A stretch of DNA of 64,000 nucleotides from Saccharibacillus brassicae (GTDB lineage: Bacteria > Bacillota > Bacilli > Paenibacillales > Paenibacillaceae): the NCBI RefSeq assembly GCF_006542275.1, contig NZ_CP041217.1, forward strand, positions 124,001-188,000, written 5' to 3'. Below, in pieces: positions 17,786 to 26,611 of the stretch; the first letter of the stretch is position 1, and every line of letters starts with the position of its first letter. Below the pieces are notes generated by a model that did not search any database, was not told the DNA's origin, and saw nothing but the letters and a program-made list of their open reading frames with translations. The translations under genes were made by a program, and so were the position numbers.

Positions 17786-18330
17786 CGCCATTCCTCCTCC
17801 TGCCAGTGCTGACGAATCCACATTCGCGCCCGGTACAATTTCGATTCGACGGTCTTGACCGTAACGTCCATTTCCGCCGAGATTTGTTCGTAGTTTTTGC
17901 CTTGAAAATAAAAAGCTTCGATCACGTCGCGATGACCTCTGGGCATATCGGCCAGACGCCTGCGCATTTCTTCCGACTGCTCCTCGCGCAGCATTTTGGC
18001 AAGCGGCGCTTCGTCTCCCGACACGATCCGCAGCAGAGCCGGTTCCGAATCGTACAGATCTTCGCGCCGCCGCTTCTGCTTGCGCTTGAAATCGATCGCC
18101 TTGTTCGTCGCAATGCGCGAAATCCACGTCTTGAATCCTTGGGAACGATAATCGGGGAGCGATTTATGAATCTGGATAAATACTTCCTGCGCGACGTCTT
18201 CGGCATCCTTCTCGCTGCGCAGTACCGAGAAGGCGACGCGAAATACGTGCTGCCTGTACGTGTCGACGAGTTCGCGAAACGCGTCGCGGTCGCCGCGCAG
18301 AATACCGCGGATCAATTCCTGTTCGTCAAT
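17782..18330 (-). CDS. ECF RNA polymerase sigma factor, apparent ATT start
   Basis: The 182-residue product has sigma region 2 (DAFRELVDTYRQHVFRVAFSVLRSEKDAEDVAQEVFIQIHKSL...FKTWISRIATNKAID) and region 4 (PRGHRDVIEAFYFQGKNYEQISAEMDVTVKTVESKLYRARMWIRQ). It would direct RNA polymerase to its own regulon and be held by the downstream anti-sigma factor. No in-frame ATG, GTG or TTG lies where the family starts; the codon at 18330-18328 is ATT, with GGGGGAG six bases upstream and sequence (I/M)DEQELIRG matching usual starts. The next in-frame ATG upstream lies in the neighbouring terminator. Identity is firm; the start codon is inferred. Confidence 0.9.
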   Translation of the reverse strand: MDEQELIRGILRGDRDAFRELVDTYRQHVFRVAFSVLRSEKDAEDVAQEVFIQIHKSLPDYRSQGFKTWISRIATNKAIDFKRKQKRRREDLYDSEPALLRIVSGDEAPLAKMLREEQSEEMRRRLADMPRGHRDVIEAFYFQGKNYEQISAEMDVTVKTVESKLYRARMWIRQHWQEEEWR

Positions 18331-18512
18331 CGTGCTCTCCCCCTTTCCCGCCGAATAGACGCGCCGCCTAGCCGATGCCCCTGCAAGTTTGGCGAACCTT
18401 TTTGCAATCTTTGTGCAACTATCGGGGACGCCGCCGCTTTTCGGTCGTTCCGGCGCGCTTCTCGTCGCCTTTATTGTACATGCCCGGGCGTTCCGGCAGA
18501 TCTTCAGGCGGC

Positions 18513-18552
18513 AAAAAAAGGCCGAAAATCGCGGCTGCGATCTTCGGCCTTG
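18513..18552 (-). terminator. Terminator after the solute-binding lipoprotein gene
   Basis: AAGGCCGAAGATCGCAGC with its complement GCGATTTTCGGCCTT, followed by seven T residues on the minus strand, about 40 bases after the stop codon. Confidence 0.92.
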
Positions 18553-18592
18553 CATGTGGTGCGTGGTACAGTCGGCAGGTTCGGCGTGCAGG

Positions 18593-20266
18593 TTACTGCG
18601 CCGACGAGACCGATTTGTACCAGTCGTTGACTTCCTGCGTGATCTGCTCGCCGCCGTTGGATTTCCAGCTGGCAACGAATTCGTCAAACGCGTCTACCGG
18701 CAGTTTGCCGTAGATGATTTTGTTGAACGTCTCCATTTCGGACTGGCGCAGCAGATTCCACTTCGAGATCATGGTCGGCGTAGCCGCTCCGGTGAAGTAG
18801 TTCTGTTTGCGGACGTCTTGTTGGGACATGACGACTTTGGCCGCCTGCCAGTTTTCCGGTTTGCGGAATTCGGCCATCTGCTTCTCGTAAGGCGTGACCG
18901 CCTCTTCGCCGTCCGCCAGCTTGACGAGCGTCTTCATGTACAGATCCGGAATACGCGCCGGGCCGGTCAGGAACGGGAATTCGTTGGAGAAGTTCGGAAT
19001 CTTTTCTTTGTCGCTGGTCGGTTTGCCGTCGATAACGTCCCAGTCATAACCTTTGGCAAAGCCGTATTCGTATTCGCTGCCCGCTTTCGGGTTCGCGAGG
19101 TTGTCGAGCAGGTAGTTGTAGTACAGGAAAATGGCTTCCGGGTGCGCCGCGTCCTTGTTGATCATGATACTCGCGTTGACGCCGGAGTTTTGCCATTTCG
19201 TACCGATCTTGCCGTCCGGTCCGGCAGGGACCGGATACGCTTTATACTTGGAACCCGGTACCGCTTTGAGCAGGTCGGGAGCCGGCCAGTCCGGTACCCA
19301 GTTCGCGCCGGGCAGAATGCCCGCCGTGCCTTTGGTCCAGCTCTCGGCCGCTTTGGACTCGTCCCACAGCGCGGAATCCGCGTGGATATAGCCTTTGTTC
19401 ATCCATTCCTGCAGCTTCGCAAGCGCTTCTTTGGAACCCGGGTTGATAGAGCCGTATTCCAGGTTGCCGTCCGCGTCTTTGTTCCACTGTTCTTCGATCG
19501 TGCCGTAAGCGCCGAACAGCCAGTCGAGCGAACCCATCCAGGTGTTCGTGTTGTTCTTGAGCGAGATCGCCAGCGGGAACACTTTGTCCGGAGACAGACC
19601 GTCGGGATTCTCGTTTTTGAATTTGTCCATGATGACTTCCAGGTCGGCGATCGTTTTCGGCGCCTCCAGGTTCAGCTTTTCCATCCAGTCTTCACGCAGC
19701 CACAGTTCGGTGTTGTCGTTGTCCGTATACTCCAGAATCGGCATGTTGTACTTTTTGCCGTCTTTCGTGAACGGATACCACAGCTCGGGATGTTCGGCCG
19801 AGTGGTCTTTGAGGATCTGGTTGGCGTATTTGTCGAACAGTTCGTCGATCGGCATGAACTGTCCCGATTCGATCAGTTGGTTCGTCAGTACCGGATTGGT
19901 CGGCACCGGCACGAAGTCGGGCAGTTTCTCGCCGGAAGCGACGGCAAGCTGAAGCTTCTGTCTGTACTGGTCGTCGTTGGCCGGGTACCACGTGTCTTTG
20001 TGTTTGATACCCAGTGTCTCCAACATCCACCGGTCGTGGACATTGTTTTCTTTGGTGTCGCCTTGCACGTATTTCTTCGGCATGAGCACGCTGCTGATCT
20101 CGATCGGCGGATCGTATTTGCCGGCCGTGAACGCCGCTGTCGCCGTTTCCGATTCGACTGCCGCGCCGTCCGTTTTGGAGCCGCTATCCGAAGCCCCGCT
20201 GCACGCGCTGACCGTGAACAGACTGGCGACCGCAAGGATTTTCCAAGCATTCCGTATTTTTCTCAT
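18593..20266 (-). CDS. Extracellular solute-binding lipoprotein (LplA-like, sugar uptake)
   Basis: The 557-residue product has a lipoprotein signal (MRKIRNAWKILAVASLFTVSAC, lipid cysteine at 22), then a Ser/Asp/Thr-rich linker and a large periplasmic-binding-type fold typical of family 1 binding proteins that work with YteP/LplB-LplC type permeases. Length (about 530-560) fits the family. Two matching permeases and a YesM/YesN pair sit next to it, so it probably binds an oligosaccharide, perhaps plant-polysaccharide derived; no ATPase is encoded here, as is usual for this group, which shares an MsmX-type ATPase. GGGGGG precedes the ATG. Confidence 0.92.
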   Translation of the reverse strand: MRKIRNAWKILAVASLFTVSACSGASDSGSKTDGAAVESETATAAFTAGKYDPPIEISSVLMPKKYVQGDTKENNVHDRWMLETLGIKHKDTWYPANDDQYRQKLQLAVASGEKLPDFVPVPTNPVLTNQLIESGQFMPIDELFDKYANQILKDHSAEHPELWYPFTKDGKKYNMPILEYTDNDNTELWLREDWMEKLNLEAPKTIADLEVIMDKFKNENPDGLSPDKVFPLAISLKNNTNTWMGSLDWLFGAYGTIEEQWNKDADGNLEYGSINPGSKEALAKLQEWMNKGYIHADSALWDESKAAESWTKGTAGILPGANWVPDWPAPDLLKAVPGSKYKAYPVPAGPDGKIGTKWQNSGVNASIMINKDAAHPEAIFLYYNYLLDNLANPKAGSEYEYGFAKGYDWDVIDGKPTSDKEKIPNFSNEFPFLTGPARIPDLYMKTLVKLADGEEAVTPYEKQMAEFRKPENWQAAKVVMSQQDVRKQNYFTGAATPTMISKWNLLRQSEMETFNKIIYGKLPVDAFDEFVASWKSNGGEQITQEVNDWYKSVSSAQ

Positions 20267-20378
20267 TGCTTAATCCCCCCCGTTAACTTGTACACCTCTA
20301 GCTTACACTCGTTACTTTACCAACTTTCCGGGGAAGGCATCTATATGAGTTTGTTAGGCCGGATAGGATTTTGTCACG

Positions 20379-21986
20379 TTATTTGCCGGAGTCGCGATAG
20401 TCCTGCGGCGTCATGCCGAAATGGCGTTTGAACACTTTGATAAAATACGCCGGGTCCATGTAGCCGATCTCCAGCCCGATCTCGTACACTTTTTTGTCCG
20501 TCGACTTCAGCTTGTGGGAAGCGCGTTCCATGCGCAGATTGGAGACGTAATCGCTGATGCCTTCGCCCGTTTCGATTTTGTAAATTTTGGACAAATGCGT
20601 CGGATGCAGATTCACGTGATCGGCCAGCGCGCGCAGCGAGACGTCAAGATGCAGGTTTTTGTCGGCAAAAGCCTGCACTTTGCGCACGTAGAGCGAACGA
20701 TTGTCTTTGACCTCGCTCGACGTGCCTTCTTTGACGGCGCGCAGCGCTTCGAGCGACCATTTGCGCAGCCGCGCGATCGAAGCGAACGCTTCGCCCCGCT
20801 GCAGCGGCTCCATTTCGCTGCCGAGCAGGCTTTCGAGCGTCCGTCCGCCCCGGTGCGCCAGATTGGTATACGCCGCCGCGATCAAAAATCCGGCTTCCAT
20901 ACAGTGTTCCCACGATTCCGACCAGCTGTCGTCCAGCTCGCCGCAGATCGCCTGCAGTTTTTCTTCGGCTTCGTCCCAGCGTCCCGCTTCCAGCAGGTTC
21001 TCCAGCGAAGGCGGCAGGTACAGCGAGCGCAGCGCGCCCTGCTGCGACGGGCCGGCCGGCTCGCTGAGCCGCATGACGAATTCCCGCTCGTCCCCGACGA
21101 TTTGGCGGAAGTAGGCGGCAGCCCGGCGAAACGCGTCGGGCAGCTCTTCCGGAAACCGGAACAGGTCGGTCATGACGATCGACAGCGAGCCTTTGAGGAA
21201 CTGTTTGACTTTGGACTGAAGCTGGATCGACAGCTTCTCCAGCAGCCCGTCGCGTTCGGCCGGCGCTTCCGGCTTGAACTGAAGCAGGAACGCCAGATAG
21301 CCGTGTTCCTCTTTGACCCCCCACACTTCCAGAAACTCGCCCATCACTTCCTCGGCCATATTGATGATCGCGTATTCGATCAGCGGCTGGCCGTTATGCC
21401 GGTATTTGCCGAATTCTTCTTCCATTCGCACGAGCAGCAGCGCGCTGGGCCCGACCGTGAACGGCAGGCCGTAATTGTGCAGCTTGCGCTCCCATTCGTC
21501 GGCCGGCATCCGCTGCCCGTCAAGCGCATCGAGCAGCAGGCGGCCGCGCAGCAGCGGCAGATTTTCGCGCAGCGCATAATTCGTCCGCTCCAGCGAGCTC
21601 ACCATTTCCCATTCGGCGTTCAACTGCTCGATCGCCGTGCCGACCGCTCCGAGCAGTTCGGCGTCGCCGGGCGGCTTGAGCAAATAATCGACCGCGCTGT
21701 TGCGCATCGCCTGCTTGGCGAATTCGAAGTCCGAATGACCGGACAGCATGATACATTTGATCTTGCGGTCCCGCTTGCGGATCTTCTCGATCAATTCGAT
21801 CCCGTTCATCTCCGGCATGAGAATGTCCGAGATGACGATATCGATCGGATACGTATCGATCAGTTCCAGCGCTTCGCGGGCGGAATAGGCTTTGTGCACC
21901 TGCTCGATCCCGAGCGTGTGCCACGGTTTGTTCATCGACAGATTGTCGACCCAGTGGATTTCGTCGTCGACGATCAGTAATTGCAT
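20379..21986 (-). CDS. Response regulator, YesN-like (receiver plus AraC-type DNA-binding domain)
   Basis: The 535-residue product has an N-terminal receiver (MQLLIVDDEIHWVDN..., phospho-acceptor D54 in VISDILMP, K in LLKPP near 105), a ~270-residue middle region and a C-terminal AraC double helix-turn-helix (HLDVSLRALADHVNLHPTHLSKIYKIETGEGISDYV... to GYMDPAYFIKVFKRHFGMTPQDYR). It would be phosphorylated by the adjacent kinase and activate the sugar-uptake genes. AAGGAG precedes the ATG. It shares a strand with, and lies just upstream of, the binding-protein gene. Confidence 0.95.
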   Translation of the reverse strand: MQLLIVDDEIHWVDNLSMNKPWHTLGIEQVHKAYSAREALELIDTYPIDIVISDILMPEMNGIELIEKIRKRDRKIKCIMLSGHSDFEFAKQAMRNSAVDYLLKPPGDAELLGAVGTAIEQLNAEWEMVSSLERTNYALRENLPLLRGRLLLDALDGQRMPADEWERKLHNYGLPFTVGPSALLLVRMEEEFGKYRHNGQPLIEYAIINMAEEVMGEFLEVWGVKEEHGYLAFLLQFKPEAPAERDGLLEKLSIQLQSKVKQFLKGSLSIVMTDLFRFPEELPDAFRRAAAYFRQIVGDEREFVMRLSEPAGPSQQGALRSLYLPPSLENLLEAGRWDEAEEKLQAICGELDDSWSESWEHCMEAGFLIAAAYTNLAHRGGRTLESLLGSEMEPLQRGEAFASIARLRKWSLEALRAVKEGTSSEVKDNRSLYVRKVQAFADKNLHLDVSLRALADHVNLHPTHLSKIYKIETGEGISDYVSNLRMERASHKLKSTDKKVYEIGLEIGYMDPAYFIKVFKRHFGMTPQDYRDSGK

Positions 21987-22010
21987 GAGGGTTCGCTCCT
22001 TCTTGCTCTT

Positions 22011-22082
22011 GATGGTGGATAGGTTTGCGATTGTGGATAGGCTTGCGATTGTGGATAGGCTTGCGATTGTGACGATATTTGC
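22011..22082. repeat. Four 18-bp tandem repeats between kinase and regulator genes
   Basis: Units gatggtggataggtttgc, gattgtggataggcttgc (twice, identical) and gattgtgacgatatttgc fill most of the spacer between the kinase stop and the response-regulator ribosome-binding site. A partial fifth unit follows. Confidence 0.85.
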
Positions 22083-22099
22083 GATGGTTTGAATCTATT

Positions 22100-23929
22100 T
22101 CAAACGTTTCGATTGCCGGGAATCGGCACGATCGGCATGAGCGGACCGGCCGCCTGAAGTTCCGGCCGCTCGGGAATGGCCCACCGGATCTCGGTACGGA
22201 ATCCGCCGGCCGGAGACGGACCGAACCGCAGCCCCGACCGGCTGCCGAATTGATGGGCGATCCGCTGATGCGTATTCCACAGCCCGCAGCCCATCTCTTC
22301 TTGCAGTTCTTCGTCCATTTTCCGGTTAAGCGCTGCGTACTCTTCCTGGCTCAGGCCCGGCCCGTCGTCGTCGATGACGATCACGCAGAAGCCGTCTTCC
22401 GACTGTCCGGTAATACGGATCTCGCCCGAAGCGTACGATTTGGCTACGCCGTGTATGACCGCGTTCTCGACGATCGGCTGCAGCATCAATCGCGGAATGT
22501 CCTGCCGGCGCAGCTCTTCCGGCAGATCGATCACGTAATCGATCCTGCCGTTGCGCAGCTTCTGGATATCCAGATAGTTGACGAGCAGCCGCACTTCCTC
22601 TTCCAGCGGGGCGATTTCTTTTTCCATGCGCGTCGTGTACCGGTAGTAGGCACTTAGATTAAACGCCATCGACACGACCGCTTCTTCGTCTTTCATCTGC
22701 GCCATATTGATAATATAGCCGAGGCAGTTGTACAGAAAATGCGGATTGATCTGGGCCTGCAGCTGTTTGAGCGTCGCTTCCCGGGCCCGGATCTTCTCGT
22801 TGAACACATTTTCGATCAATTCCTGTATCCGCTGCGACATATCGTTGAAGCGTTCGAACACGAACGAGAATTCGTTCCGGTTCCGGGCATGCAGCCGCAC
22901 CGTATAATCGCCGCTTTGCACGCGCAGCAGTCCGTTCATCAGTTTGCGGATCGGGCGCTGCACGTTGCGGTACAGCAGGACGGACGCGGACACGCCGAGC
23001 AGCAGCAGCAGCACAATCGACAAATAGAACAGATTGCGGCTGGACGAGATCGGGCCGAGCACCTGGCCGAGCGGCACCACGTCGATCAGCTGGCCGTCCA
23101 GATACGCGGAACCGACCGAGCTGACGAGATAATCCTGCCCTCGCAGTTCGACGATGCGCTGCGCGGTCCGCTCCAGCGGATGAACGTCCAGGTACGCGAT
23201 CAACTCCGACGACAGCGTCCGGTCCGCGCTGCGGTTCAGGATCGGCAGATCGCCTTTGCGGTAATAAAAAGGATCGCCCTGCCCGCCGGCTTTGTACGTA
23301 TCGAGCATGTTGCGGATATTGTCCGAACTGAAGCTCGCTTCGACGACGAGGCTGCTGCCGGTCAGCAGTCCCTGCTCGCCGAGCGAATCGGTGTAGAACC
23401 AATAGAAGTACGGCGGCTGGCCGCTGCCTTCGTCGCCGTAGATCCATTTGCCGCTCATATTGCGCTTGAGATAGTCTTCGCTGTACTCGCCCCGGCGATC
23501 GTAATTGGCGATAACCTGGTGATTTTGCTGCGAATGCAGCGCGTAGCGCGCCGGCCAAATATCGGTCACGCCGGATTGCAGCCTCATTTTCTCCTGAATC
23601 GCGTAGCGGGTCTGCATCCGGTCGTAACGTCCGCCCCACAGATTCAGTCCGTTGAAGTCGCGGGCGTTCGGATCTTTGGAAAAGGTCAGACTGAAATCCA
23701 TCATCTGATTGACGCGGGAATCGATCTGGCTGGACAAGAAGGCCAACTGCCGCGCGCTCGACGTCTGAAGTTCGCGGCTGACCACGTGGAAAGTCACGTC
23801 GTTCGAATACGTATACGCAAGAATGATAGGCAAAAACAAAATCGCGATCAGGCTGTTCATTTTGGCAAACAAACTAAAACGGCCCCGGGACTTGCCCCGC
23901 GCCGCGACGGCTTCGAACATTGGCTGCAT
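22100..23929 (-). CDS. Sensor histidine kinase, YesM-like
   Basis: The 609-residue product has a membrane helix at about 24-41, an extracytoplasmic sensor region (about 42-298), a second helix at about 299-320, a HAMP segment (about 321-375), the phospho-acceptor histidine H397 in QAQINPHFLYNCL (His_kinase family), and a HATPase domain with MLQPIVENAVIHG and DDDGPGL. It senses an external signal, probably via the bound sugar, and phosphorylates the neighbouring response regulator. GGAGGAGCG precedes the ATG at 23929. It is divergent from the permease genes. Confidence 0.95.
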   Translation of the reverse strand: MQPMFEAVAARGKSRGRFSLFAKMNSLIAILFLPIILAYTYSNDVTFHVVSRELQTSSARQLAFLSSQIDSRVNQMMDFSLTFSKDPNARDFNGLNLWGGRYDRMQTRYAIQEKMRLQSGVTDIWPARYALHSQQNHQVIANYDRRGEYSEDYLKRNMSGKWIYGDEGSGQPPYFYWFYTDSLGEQGLLTGSSLVVEASFSSDNIRNMLDTYKAGGQGDPFYYRKGDLPILNRSADRTLSSELIAYLDVHPLERTAQRIVELRGQDYLVSSVGSAYLDGQLIDVVPLGQVLGPISSSRNLFYLSIVLLLLLGVSASVLLYRNVQRPIRKLMNGLLRVQSGDYTVRLHARNRNEFSFVFERFNDMSQRIQELIENVFNEKIRAREATLKQLQAQINPHFLYNCLGYIINMAQMKDEEAVVSMAFNLSAYYRYTTRMEKEIAPLEEEVRLLVNYLDIQKLRNGRIDYVIDLPEELRRQDIPRLMLQPIVENAVIHGVAKSYASGEIRITGQSEDGFCVIVIDDDGPGLSQEEYAALNRKMDEELQEEMGCGLWNTHQRIAHQFGSRSGLRFGPSPAGGFRTEIRWAIPERPELQAAGPLMPIVPIPGNRNV

Positions 23930-24076
23930 AAAGCGCTCCTCCGGATCGTGTTCCCTAATAAAAGCCTATACGATCCTAACATTGTTATATATCTCGCCGC
24001 GCACTTGCTTGGTACTATTTATATATAGCAGAGAACGTAGAGACGCACCACACACATTTGGAAGCGGGGGAACGCA

Positions 24077-25027
24077 ATGGAAGCGAATCTAAGCGAGCGG
24101 ACGAACAAAACGGAGGCGCGCGGCGGCAAAAGAAAAAGAGGCCGTCGGCAGCCCTGGATCCTGCATTTGATGGTCCTTCCGGCCGCCGTCATGGTCTTTA
24201 TTTTTTCTTATATTCCCATGAGCGGCATCGTGATGGCTTTTCAGGATTACAAACCCGCGCTCGGATTTGCCGAGTCGCCGTGGGTCGGCCTGAAACATTT
24301 TCAGTACATGTGGGAAAACGAATATTTCCTCAAAATTACCGGCAATACGCTGTTTTTTGCCTGCACCAAGATCGTCATGAACCTGATCGTGCCGTTCGTA
24401 TTCGCGCTGCTGCTGAACGAAGTGCGAAAAATGGCGCTGAAGCGGTCGATTCAGACCCTCGTCTATCTGCCGCACTTTCTGTCGTGGGTCACGCTGTCCG
24501 GCATCCTGATCGACATGCTCGCGCAGACAGGCCTGATTAACCAGTTCATCGTCCATCTGTTCGGCACGAAGCCGATCTTCTTCCTGGGCGACGGCAACTG
24601 GTTCCGCTTCACGATCATCGTCAGCGACGTGTGGAAAGAGTTCGGCTTCAACACGATCATCTTCCTCGCCGCGCTGTCGGGCATCAATCCCGCCTTGTAC
24701 GAAGCGGCGGAAGTCGACGGGGCGACGCGCTGGAAACAGACGCTGCATATCACGATCCCGTCGCTCGTACCGATCGCTATCGTAATTGCGACACTCGCGC
24801 TCGGCAACGTGCTGAACGCCAACTTCGACCAGATCTTCAACCTGTACAGCCCGCTGATCTACCAGCAGGGCGACATCATCGACACCTTCGTGTATCGGGA
24901 AGGCCTGCTCAGCGGACAATTCAGCTTTGCGACAGCCGTCAACCTGTTCAAGTCGGTCATCAGCCTCATCCTGATCGCCGTCTCGTACCGTCTGGCTTAC
25001 CGCTTCGCCGGATACCGCATCTTCTAG
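24077..25027 (+). CDS. Sugar ABC transporter permease (LplB/YteP-like)
   Basis: The 316-residue product has a basic N-terminus (KRKRGRRQ) and six predicted membrane helices with the inner-membrane ABC permease loop EAAEVDGATRWKQTLHITIPSL at about residues 215-236, which docks the ATPase. LPHFLSWVTLSGI and FQDYKPALGF are typical of the LplB branch. It forms a heterodimer with the next gene's product. GGGGGAACGCA precedes the ATG. Confidence 0.94.
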   Translation: MEANLSERTNKTEARGGKRKRGRRQPWILHLMVLPAAVMVFIFSYIPMSGIVMAFQDYKPALGFAESPWVGLKHFQYMWENEYFLKITGNTLFFACTKIVMNLIVPFVFALLLNEVRKMALKRSIQTLVYLPHFLSWVTLSGILIDMLAQTGLINQFIVHLFGTKPIFFLGDGNWFRFTIIVSDVWKEFGFNTIIFLAALSGINPALYEAAEVDGATRWKQTLHITIPSLVPIAIVIATLALGNVLNANFDQIFNLYSPLIYQQGDIIDTFVYREGLLSGQFSFATAVNLFKSVISLILIAVSYRLAYRFAGYRIF

Positions 25028-25055
25028 TCCACCGAGCCGAAAGGAGATCTTGCCC

Positions 25056-25928
25056 ATGTACCACAAAACGCTGCCTTATCGAATCTTCAGCATTTGCAAC
25101 AATATATTTCTGACCGTCATCTCTATCGCCTGCCTGCTGCCGCTGCTGCACCTGCTTATGGTGTCGCTCAGCTCGACCGCTCCGGCCAACGCCGGACTGG
25201 TCACGTTCTGGCCGATCGGGTTCACGTTCGAGGCTTACGCCAAAACGTTCGACAACGCCAACTTCCTGTCTTCGCTCTGGGTATCGGTGCAGCGGACGAT
25301 CCTCGGCACGGCGCTTGCGCTCGTCGTCAACACGACGGCCGCCTACGCCCTGTCCAAAGAAACCCGCGTGTTTGCCGCCCGTAACGTGTATCTGTGGTAT
25401 TTCGTCGTCACGATGCTGTTCAGCGGCGGTCTGATTCCCGGCTACATCCTGATCCTCAAGCTCGGCTTGATGAACTCGCTCTGGGCGCTGATCCTGCCGG
25501 GTCTCGTCGCCGTGTTCAACATCATCCTGCTGCTGAACTTTTTCCGCGGCGTTCCGAAAGACCTCGAAGAAGCCGCGTTTATCGACGGCGCCGGTCATCT
25601 GCGGACGTTCTTCAGCATCTATCTCCCGCTCTCGCTGCCGGTTATCGCGACCGTGTCGCTGTTCATGATGGTGGGACACTGGAACGCGTATTTCGACGGC
25701 ATCATCTATATCCGCGATTCCGAAAAGCTTCCTCTGGCCAGCTTCATGCAGACGATCATCGTGCAGGCCGACATGTCGAAGCTCGATCCCGAAGCGGTCG
25801 CCAATCTGTCGCAGCGGACCATCCGCGCTTCGCAAATCTTCATCAGCGCGCTGCCGATCCTGATCGTGTATCCGTTCCTGCAGCGGTACTTCGTGACAGG
25901 GATCGTCGTTGGCGCGGTGAAAGAGTAG
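25056..25928 (+). CDS. Sugar ABC transporter permease (LplC/YtcP-like)
   Basis: The 290-residue product has six predicted membrane helices and the permease motif LEEAAFIDGAGHLRTFFSIYLPLSLP. The ATG at 25056 has AAGGAG nine bases upstream; an in-frame TTG two codons earlier is too close to that site. It starts 28 bases after the first permease, so they are one transcript. Together with the divergent binding protein it forms an oligosaccharide importer without its own ATPase. Confidence 0.94.
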   Translation: MYHKTLPYRIFSICNNIFLTVISIACLLPLLHLLMVSLSSTAPANAGLVTFWPIGFTFEAYAKTFDNANFLSSLWVSVQRTILGTALALVVNTTAAYALSKETRVFAARNVYLWYFVVTMLFSGGLIPGYILILKLGLMNSLWALILPGLVAVFNIILLLNFFRGVPKDLEEAAFIDGAGHLRTFFSIYLPLSLPVIATVSLFMMVGHWNAYFDGIIYIRDSEKLPLASFMQTIIVQADMSKLDPEAVANLSQRTIRASQIFISALPILIVYPFLQRYFVTGIVVGAVKE

Positions 25929-26020
25929 GGTTTTGCGCAGCTGGCTGCGGCTTGGGGGCGGGAGCGTTTGAGCGTGCGTGAGTGCGTGATTGCGTGAGCG
26001 AGTGATTGCGTGAGTGAGTG

Positions 26021-26110
26021 TGTGAGCGTTTGAGCGTGCTTGAGCGTTTGAGCGTGAACGTGGAGTGTGAGCGTTTGAGCGTGCTTGAGCGTTTGAGCGT
26101 GAACGTGGAG
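26021..26110. repeat. Perfect tandem duplication of a 45-bp unit
   Basis: Bases 26021-26065 and 26066-26110 are identical (each begins tgtgagcgtttgagcgtgct and ends gaacgtggag). Each unit is itself made of shorter gagcgtttgagcgtg-like repeats that extend from about 25968 to 26136. Confidence 0.92.
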
Positions 26111-26137
26111 CGTGTGCGTGTGAGCGCGTTTGAGTGG

Positions 26138-26262
26138 AAATAGCTGCGGGAGAGCAGCTATTTCGCGCTGTTGGGGCGCGGGAGGGGGAATAACTGCGGG
26201 AGAGCAGTTATTTTGCCCTGTCAAGGCGCTTGGGCGGGAATAACTGTGGGAGAGCAGTTAAT
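26138..26262. repeat. Three related hairpin elements with compensatory changes
   Basis: Hairpins at 26138-26163 (AAATAGCTGC-GGGAGA-GCAGCTATTT), 26189-26212 (AATAACTGC-GGGAGA-GCAGTTATT) and 26239-26262 (AATAACTGT-GGGAGA-GCAGTTAATT) share the loop GGGAGA and are about 50 bases apart. The first differs from the others by a paired G-C to A-T change, so the pairing is preserved. Confidence 0.88.
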
Positions 26263-26430
26263 TCACCTGATAGGCGTCGAAAACCCGTTTTTTCCGAAAA
26301 ATAAGTGGATTGGCGCAGTTAAGTGTGATTTCGACGGTTGTTCGGTTGAAATAAGTGCACTTACGTCGTTAATCGGCGATGACTTCGCGCTGTGCCAAGC
26401 GTGCGTGCGATTGCCTGAAAAAAATGTGTA

Positions 26431-26466
26431 AAACCGGTCTTCCCGAAAAGGGAGGCCGGTTTTTTT
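26431..26466 (+). terminator. Strong intrinsic terminator, plus strand
   Basis: AAACCGGTCTTCCC, a short GAAAA loop, GGGAGGCCGG and seven or more T residues. It faces the terminator at 26485-26517. Confidence 0.88.
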
Positions 26467-26484
26467 ATGGGCGATTTTGGGATT

Positions 26485-26517
26485 AAAAAAACCGCTCTGC
26501 CCGGTGGGCAAAGCGGT
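26485..26517 (-). terminator. Strong intrinsic terminator, minus strand
   Basis: On the minus strand ACCGCTTTGCCC, loop ACC, GGGCAGAGCGGT and a run of T residues. It could end dnaD transcripts that have passed through the hairpin array. Confidence 0.88.
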
Positions 26518-26611
26518 GAAGCCGCGTTAGTTGCGGCGCGCCGAGTTTCTTCGTTTTCGCCGAGGCTCAAACGGTGAAATTCGGCGGGGTGGGGATAAGT
26601 GCATAGGTGCA

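Noticed and set aside
18593..25928. Complete ABC transporter with its own ATPase
   Set aside because: Binding protein and two permeases are present, but no ATPase gene lies in the cluster; LplABC-type systems usually share an ATPase encoded elsewhere.
26171..26431. 86-residue plus-strand ORF with a few cysteines
   Set aside because: It runs through the repeated hairpins, has no ribosome-binding site and no recognisable family; the Cys pattern is likely chance.
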